Shown: positions 59,738-64,000 of the stretch, one piece after another | Position numbering within the stretch: position 1 is the first letter of the stretch | Layout: each line of letters begins with the position of its first letter | Origin: Deltaproteobacteria bacterium ADurb.Bin207 | GTDB lineage: Bacteria; Myxococcota_A; Polyangia; Polyangiales; Polyangiaceae | Assembly (NCBI GenBank): GCA_002070115.1 | Contig: MWCO01000001.1 | Span: forward strand, 1-64,000 | Direction of reading: 5' to 3' | Length of the DNA: 64,000 bases | Notes under the pieces: model-generated | The model's database searches: none | Told to the model about the DNA's origin: nothing | The model's input: the letters and a program-made list of their open reading frames with translations, nothing else | Made by a program: the position numbers and the translations under genes

Positions 59738-60409
59738 TTACAATCTCGATTGCATTCTTCGCGAGAGCTTGGTGATCGCGCGTGCGAGAATGCGAGATCC
59801 CCACGACTTTGACAGCCCGAGGGATGCGGCGATCGTGTCGATATTTTCGTCGAGAAAAAAGTGACGACGAACGAAAAGCTCTTCCTGTGGCGTGAGGTTC
59901 GGGAGTTCTTGATGAACCAGTTGCATCAACTCCTGCGTTTCGAGGGAGGAATCGGGACTGTCGACGGATAAGGCGACGCGTTCGCCATCGAGTACCGACT
60001 CCTGACCGCTGAATCCAAGGGCCATCGCCGTGGCGAGAACCGCGAGGTGGTCGGATAGGCGTTGGTCCGTGTCTTCAGGAGAAAGACCACGGATGGCAGC
60101 GTCTTGGGAATCATCGAAAAATCCAGAAGCTACGACATTGGCGGCCTGAAGAGCGCGTACTTTTTCATGAGCGCGACGGGGAAGGGCGCTACAAGAACGC
60201 ATTCCGTCGAGGATGGCACCTCGCACGCGATAATAGGCGTATCGTCGAAAAGGAATTCCGCGGTCCGGCTCGTATCGACGAGCTGCCATGAGCAGCCCTT
60301 CATGACCGAAACTCGCAAGTTCACGAACGTCGATGATATCGCTCACTTCGCGGTAAAGTTGTTTCGCAACAACGTCCACGAGGGTCAACTCACGATGGAA
60401 TCTTTCCAT
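59738..60409 (-). CDS. FliA/WhiG-type sigma factor
   Basis: The protein has sigma-70 region 2 (IDVRELASFGHEGLLMAARRYEPDRGIPFRRYAYYRVRGAILD) and region 4 (ELPNLTPQEELFVRRHFFLD, IAASLGLSKSWGSRILARAI), the RpoF/FliA-like compact layout. I start at the ATG at 60409 (223 residues), where homology begins; a GTG nine codons earlier is possible. The neighbouring type III inner-rod-like gene suggests control of an export-like set, but this is an inference. Confidence 0.8.
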   Translation of the reverse strand: MERFHRELTLVDVVAKQLYREVSDIIDVRELASFGHEGLLMAARRYEPDRGIPFRRYAYYRVRGAILDGMRSCSALPRRAHEKVRALQAANVVASGFFDDSQDAAIRGLSPEDTDQRLSDHLAVLATAMALGFSGQESVLDGERVALSVDSPDSSLETQELMQLVHQELPNLTPQEELFVRRHFFLDENIDTIAASLGLSKSWGSRILARAITKLSRRMQSRL

Positions 60410-60577
60410 CACCTCCGGTGGATCGACGTGGGTCACGCTTGCACGTTTCGTTATCAGGGCAATTTCTGTCAAGCAAAGCCCACCTTGGCAGTCCATTTTC
60501 TGCCGGAACGCTCCCCCGAACGCCAGAAAACATGGAAATGGCTCTCCGGTTGGCAAGTGTGATACCGTTATCCCCGC

Positions 60578-61579
60578 ATGAATAAGGCCCGTGTGCTGGT
60601 CATCGATGGCGACGATTGGGTAGCTCGACTCCTTGCGGACGGATTGCGAGAACACGGATTCGATGTCAGCACGTGTCTTTCGGGCGGAGATGCGTTGGCC
60701 GTTGCCGCAACCATCGAAGCCGATTGCGTGATCACCGAAATGGTGCTGCCGGAACTCGATGGTCCTTCGGTGGCTCGCGCCATTCGATCGGAGAAGCCGC
60801 CGTTAGGGTTCGTGCCGATTTTGTTTCTGTCCAACGCCGACGACATGGTTTCCCGGAGCGCGGCATTCCAAGCAGGAGCGGACGTTTACCTCACCAAACC
60901 TTTTCGCTTGGATGAGGTCGCGTTGCAAGTCCGTGGGCTGGTAGCCATGTCCACCCGTTTGACAGGATCGGAGAAATCACGACGATTGCCCCCTATCGCC
61001 GCCGCCGAGATCCCCGAAAGCATCAGCCCCTCCGTTCACGCCATCGAAGGAAATGTCGCGCAAATGTCCGTCGCGACCGTACTCACCTTGCTCGAAATGG
61101 AACGTCGCTCCGGAGTGTTGAAAGTCAGCGAGGGCAAACATAAGTGCGAACTCGATATCATCGCGGGATATGCCGTGGGGGGAGCGATCGATGCTTCCCA
61201 AGTCACTCCTTTGGCCGTACTGCGGGAGATCCTTCAGTGGAAAGAAGGACGCTTTCGCTTCATCCCCGGTTCGGATGGAGCCATTCCAAACAATCGTCGT
61301 TCCATTGGCGCCCTGTTGATCGAAGCCGTTCGCCTCGATGACGAAGCCAATCGGGAGCAATGGCCTGAAGAAAGCTCCACCGCACGACGTTCTTGGCCCG
61401 CGCCCGGTCGAACGAAAAAACCTGTGACGTCGCCTAAAAAACCGTCACGCCCTCCCCCGCCGGCACGCCTATCCCAACCTCCAATGCCATCGAATATGGG
61501 ACGAGCGGCTCCAAGACCCACGGCACCGCGTCGCGCAAGACCCGCTCCTCCACCCGCACCTTCGCTGAAGAAAAAGTAG
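60578..61579 (+). CDS. Receiver-domain protein with DUF4388-type C-terminal domain and Glu at the phosphosite
   Basis: The 333-residue protein starts with a receiver domain (RVLVIDGDDWVARLLADGL, then DCVITEMVLPELDG). The phosphoacceptor position holds Glu54, where Asp is expected (usual pattern VLLD.MLP.MDG); the acidic pocket (Asp10, Asp12-13), Ser in LSNAD and Lys in LTKPF remain. Residues ~150-250 (MSVATVLTLLEMERRSGVLK, VSEGKHKCELDIIAG) look like the DUF4388 (PATAN-like) domain. A Pro/Arg-rich tail follows. It diverges from the sigma factor gene. Confidence 0.82.
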   Translation: MNKARVLVIDGDDWVARLLADGLREHGFDVSTCLSGGDALAVAATIEADCVITEMVLPELDGPSVARAIRSEKPPLGFVPILFLSNADDMVSRSAAFQAGADVYLTKPFRLDEVALQVRGLVAMSTRLTGSEKSRRLPPIAAAEIPESISPSVHAIEGNVAQMSVATVLTLLEMERRSGVLKVSEGKHKCELDIIAGYAVGGAIDASQVTPLAVLREILQWKEGRFRFIPGSDGAIPNNRRSIGALLIEAVRLDDEANREQWPEESSTARRSWPAPGRTKKPVTSPKKPSRPPPPARLSQPPMPSNMGRAAPRPTAPRRARPAPPPAPSLKKK

Positions 61580-61586
61580 CCAATAT

Positions 61587-61598
61587 GATAACATATTG
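61587..61598 (-). repeat. Short AT-rich motif shared with 10382, and dyad
   Basis: On the minus strand CAATATGTTATC nearly matches the site at 10382. Together with the adjacent CAATAT at 61581, it forms the dyad CAATAT-N6-ATATTG. It lies between two convergent genes. Possibly a shared element; possibly chance. Confidence 0.2.
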
Positions 61599-61627
61599 AT
61601 TTTGTTGAATATTTTGAATAGCAGGAC

Positions 61628-63244
61628 CTACCTTCGGAACGCGGGTTGCCCTTCCATCTGCTTGGCTCGGTCTTGCCGAACATACAAATAGTGAAAGAAT
61701 TCCGAGGGGGCGGTGTGCATGGCGGGCGTAAGGTGGGCTTCTACCAATTGATAGCCCTCACGACGATAATGCGCGAGTGTGGATAAGTGCCGGAGGGGAT
61801 AGTCTCTCGAATAATCATCGACAAATACGAAAGTGGGTCTTCGACGCATCATATAGTCGAAGGGGGCGAAGCGTTGATGACCTGGTCGAGAGGCTACGAT
61901 CGCACCATGGTGTGCCACGAATTCGTCGCATAAACCGAAGGTATCGAGGTTGGAGATGCCGGCGAAATAGGGCATGGCACCAGCCGCTCCCACGGCCATC
62001 CAATCATCGGGTTTGGCAAAGGAGGCGACCCAACGACCCATGGCGGCCCACCGCAGGGCGTAAAGCCTGGTCCAGCCGAGGGCCTCGATGCCATGAGCGA
62101 TACGCGCGGGTTCGGTGATACTTTGGGCACGTTCTTTCAACTTCCACTGGTTGAAGCCATGCAGACCGAGCAAAACGGTGGTCAAGGCAAGGAGCGCTTG
62201 CCAGGGCAAACGTAGTTTCGCCGCTGTCGTATGCATTGCCGCGGCAACAAGGACGAAGCCCAGGGGCAGAAGGGGCGCAAAAAAACGGTAAAGATCGAGA
62301 AAATCGCCGCCGATGCGGATGATATAAGGCACGAAGCAAAGCCATAAAGCAAACGAACTCCAAAGGATGAGTCTTTTGGCGTGGATGTGGGGATGCTCTT
62401 TGGGATAGGTGTGCAACCAAGGCAGCAGCAGGCCCAAGGCGAATAGAAAGACCAAAGGCCATCCAAGTTCCTGTCCCGCGAGCACGACATACGCCCATCC
62501 GCGTTTCATGAGTGCGGCGGATTCCCCCGAGGATTTGAGGTAATACGTATTGGGGAGCCAGTAGCCGTAGTAGCCGTATCGCCACAGCACGTGTGTGCCC
62601 GTCAACAAGGCGTACACCCCTCCGACGACAGCCGTTTGCCGAAGATGGGGGCGATCGAATCGCAGCACCAGCAACAAGGTGATGACGATGGTGGCGACGA
62701 GGGCACCTTCGGGACGAGCCAACGTGGTGAGTGTCAACAACATCGCCGTGACGAGGGCGTGTCGAAGGCTGGGAGCACGAGAGGCCAGATGGGCGGCCTC
62801 GGCGATGGACCACGTAAGAAGCGCGCCAAAAAGGGGAGTTTCCAGCCCACCCATGGTCCATGCGGCGATGGGACAGGACAGCGCCGTTCCCACGAGAACG
62901 AGGGCTGCGCCCTGGGAAGCCTGCGGTTCCAACTGCCACCACAGACGAGCCAGCCCGATGAGCCAAAGTACGGCCCCCACGCCTCCGAACCCTTGCATGA
63001 CCCGAACGGGATCGCCAAGTCCGTGAGCGATCGCCGCAAATACCATCCACAATGGGCTCGTATAGCCTTCCACCCGCTGGCCGAGATTGTATACCGGCTC
63101 GCCGTGCTCCCATAGCATGCGCCCATACCGAAGCGTGATGAATGCATCATCGGCAAAAAAATCGTAGGACCGCGCGTGGATCCACAACCCTGCCGCAGTC
63201 ACGATGACTAGCGAAATCAAGATGCGAAGATGCAACCGCTTCAC
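61628..63244 (-). CDS. Multi-pass membrane glycosyltransferase, AftB-like (GT-C fold)
   Basis: The 538-residue protein has at least ten hydrophobic segments. The N-terminal loop reads YDFFADDAFITLRYGRM then NLGQRVEGYTSPLW, a DDxF...EGYTxPLW pattern shared with mycobacterial terminal arabinofuranosyltransferase AftB and related GT-C enzymes that use polyprenyl-phosphate sugars. A C-terminal soluble part holds FGLCDEFVAHHGAIV and YDMMRRRPTF. The sugar donor here is unknown. It lies about 5 kb from the decaprenyl-phosphate phosphoribosyltransferase-like gene and uppS. Confidence 0.75.
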   Translation of the reverse strand: MKRLHLRILISLVIVTAAGLWIHARSYDFFADDAFITLRYGRMLWEHGEPVYNLGQRVEGYTSPLWMVFAAIAHGLGDPVRVMQGFGGVGAVLWLIGLARLWWQLEPQASQGAALVLVGTALSCPIAAWTMGGLETPLFGALLTWSIAEAAHLASRAPSLRHALVTAMLLTLTTLARPEGALVATIVITLLLVLRFDRPHLRQTAVVGGVYALLTGTHVLWRYGYYGYWLPNTYYLKSSGESAALMKRGWAYVVLAGQELGWPLVFLFALGLLLPWLHTYPKEHPHIHAKRLILWSSFALWLCFVPYIIRIGGDFLDLYRFFAPLLPLGFVLVAAAMHTTAAKLRLPWQALLALTTVLLGLHGFNQWKLKERAQSITEPARIAHGIEALGWTRLYALRWAAMGRWVASFAKPDDWMAVGAAGAMPYFAGISNLDTFGLCDEFVAHHGAIVASRPGHQRFAPFDYMMRRRPTFVFVDDYSRDYPLRHLSTLAHYRREGYQLVEAHLTPAMHTAPSEFFHYLYVRQDRAKQMEGQPAFRR

Positions 63245-63370
63245 AAGGCCATCCTAGTGACGGCATAGAATAGATCGTACAAGATTCGTGCTGGTCCCAT
63301 GACCGACATCCACGCAACTCGGGCCGTCTGTGCTACGCCTGCCTCATCTTCGCCCCCGACGATGAACACC

Positions 63371-64000
63371 ATGACACAACCCGATTCCCATCCCCTTGTC
63401 CTGTCCGTCATTGCCCCATGCTTCAACGAGGAATTCAATGTCCCAGCTCTCGTCGAACGCGTTTTGCGCGTATTCGATCGAGGAGACCTGCAAGGTGAGC
63501 TGATCCTCATCGATGACGGAAGCTCCGATGGTACTCGTCGCGTCATCGAAGAGCAGCAAAGCCAGCATCCCGATCGTGTGGTAGGCCGTTTTCATGCAAG
63601 AAATAGCGGGATTGCAGCTTCTTGGAAAACGGGTGTGGCTGTCTCTCGCGGCGCGTACGTTTGTATCATCGATTCGGACTTGCAGTACCAACCCGAGGAT
63701 ATCCTTCGGTTATTTCGAACCCTCATCGAAACCAGCGTCGATATCGTACAAGGTTGGCGCAGCGCCGTGGGACGGGAAAGGGGCACCCGGTATCACCTGA
63801 GTCGTGGTCTGAACACGATCCTCAATTCCGCTTTCGACATGAGCCTTCGCGACAACAAAAGTGGGTTTGTGGTCTGCACCCGGGAGGTCATGCAAGACCT
63901 GCTTTCCTACGAAGGCAATTACCACTTCTGGCAAACCTTCCTCATGGTCGCTGCCCATGCGAAAGGCTACTCCTACCGCGAAATCGAGATCCTTTTCGAA
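63371..64000 (+). CDS. Family 2 glycosyltransferase, 3'-truncated by the window end
   Basis: At least 210 residues are visible and the frame is still open at the right edge. The product begins with a GT-A start (LSVIAPCFNEEFNVPALVER), then LILIDDGSSDGTRRVIEE with the DDGSSDG motif, CIIDSDLQYQPEDI with the metal-binding DSD, and KSGFVVCTREVM. It resembles polyprenyl-phosphate-sugar transferases such as DPM1-like enzymes. An ATG three codons earlier (63362) is also possible. Divergent from the AftB-like gene. Confidence 0.85.
   Translation, partial: MTQPDSHPLVLSVIAPCFNEEFNVPALVERVLRVFDRGDLQGELILIDDGSSDGTRRVIEEQQSQHPDRVVGRFHARNSGIAASWKTGVAVSRGAYVCIIDSDLQYQPEDILRLFRTLIETSVDIVQGWRSAVGRERGTRYHLSRGLNTILNSAFDMSLRDNKSGFVVCTREVMQDLLSYEGNYHFWQTFLMVAAHAKGYSYREIEILFE

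Noticed and set aside
60440-60472. Perfect TTGACA upstream of the FliA-like sigma gene
   Set aside because: No plausible -10 element at 16-18 bases, and the sequence overlaps possible N-terminal codons; not called a promoter.
1-64000. CRISPR arrays, insertion sequences, prophage or integrative element
   Set aside because: No regularly spaced repeats, transposase, integrase or phage gene could be found by reading both strands.

Overview
The window reads as a chromosomal segment of a Gram-negative, myxobacteria-like bacterium (Myxococcota or a related former deltaproteobacterial lineage) of moderate G+C content. Pointers are the many lipoprotein signal peptides, a secreted protein with repeated Cys-rich modules, two Ser/Thr protein kinases, a receiver-domain protein with a C-terminal DUF4388-type domain, GerW/YtfJ-like proteins and scattered type III secretion-like genes. 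The lineage is inferred from gene content only. No rRNA, tRNA, CRISPR array, transposase, integrase or phage gene was seen; almost all sequence is tightly packed chromosomal genes.

Layout. 1-7062 is the distal part of the spc and alpha ribosomal operons: truncated rplF, then rplR-rpsE-rpmD-rplO-secY-infA-rpmJ-rpsM-rpsK-rpsD-rpoA-rplQ. The first ~140 bases do not belong there: they read on the minus strand as a piece of a PhoX-like alkaline phosphatase, so the left end is probably an assembly chimera. 7206-16848 holds a lipoprotein, an S46 peptidase, an EamA transporter, a TerB-like protein, a coupled cystathionine beta-synthase/gamma-lyase pair and an epimerase. 16918-24207 has asd, a Cys-rich lipoprotein with a degenerate M30-like protease domain, and a leftward run (zinc-ribbon protein, metallo-beta-lactamase-fold hydrolase, 85-residue protein, SctL/FliH-like protein, M50 protease).

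24490-36378 has an ABM-domain protein with an iron-type alcohol dehydrogenase, two convergent ferritin-like proteins, an extensin-like peptidase, a GerW-DUF2953-GerW cassette, a glycosyltransferase, purB and both subunits of DNA topoisomerase VI. 36531-47934 has a Nudix protein, sucCD, ndk, an unknown protein, a Ser/Thr kinase, mgtE, an acyltransferase-like protein, an exported AmmeMemoRadiSam pair, a GbsR-type regulator and an HU-like protein. 48165-56640 is leftward: RNase R, a transmembrane Ser/Thr kinase, a thiol-redox operon (VKOR-DsbA fusion, unknown anchored protein, TlpA-like lipoprotein), serS and a lipoprotein. 56775-64000 has a decaprenyl-phosphate phosphoribosyltransferase-like protein, a CPBP protease, uppS, a type III inner-rod-like protein next to a FliA-like sigma factor, a receiver protein with Glu in place of the phosphoacceptor Asp, an AftB-like membrane glycosyltransferase, and a family 2 glycosyltransferase cut by the right end.

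The most distinctive themes are the bacterial topoisomerase VI, the GerW-DUF2953-GerW cassette, dispersed type III secretion-like genes beside a protease or a sigma factor, the exported AmmeMemoRadiSam pair, the periplasmic thiol-redox operon, and a possible polyprenyl-phosphate-pentose/arabinosyltransferase group. Several short AT-rich intergenic islands share a motif.
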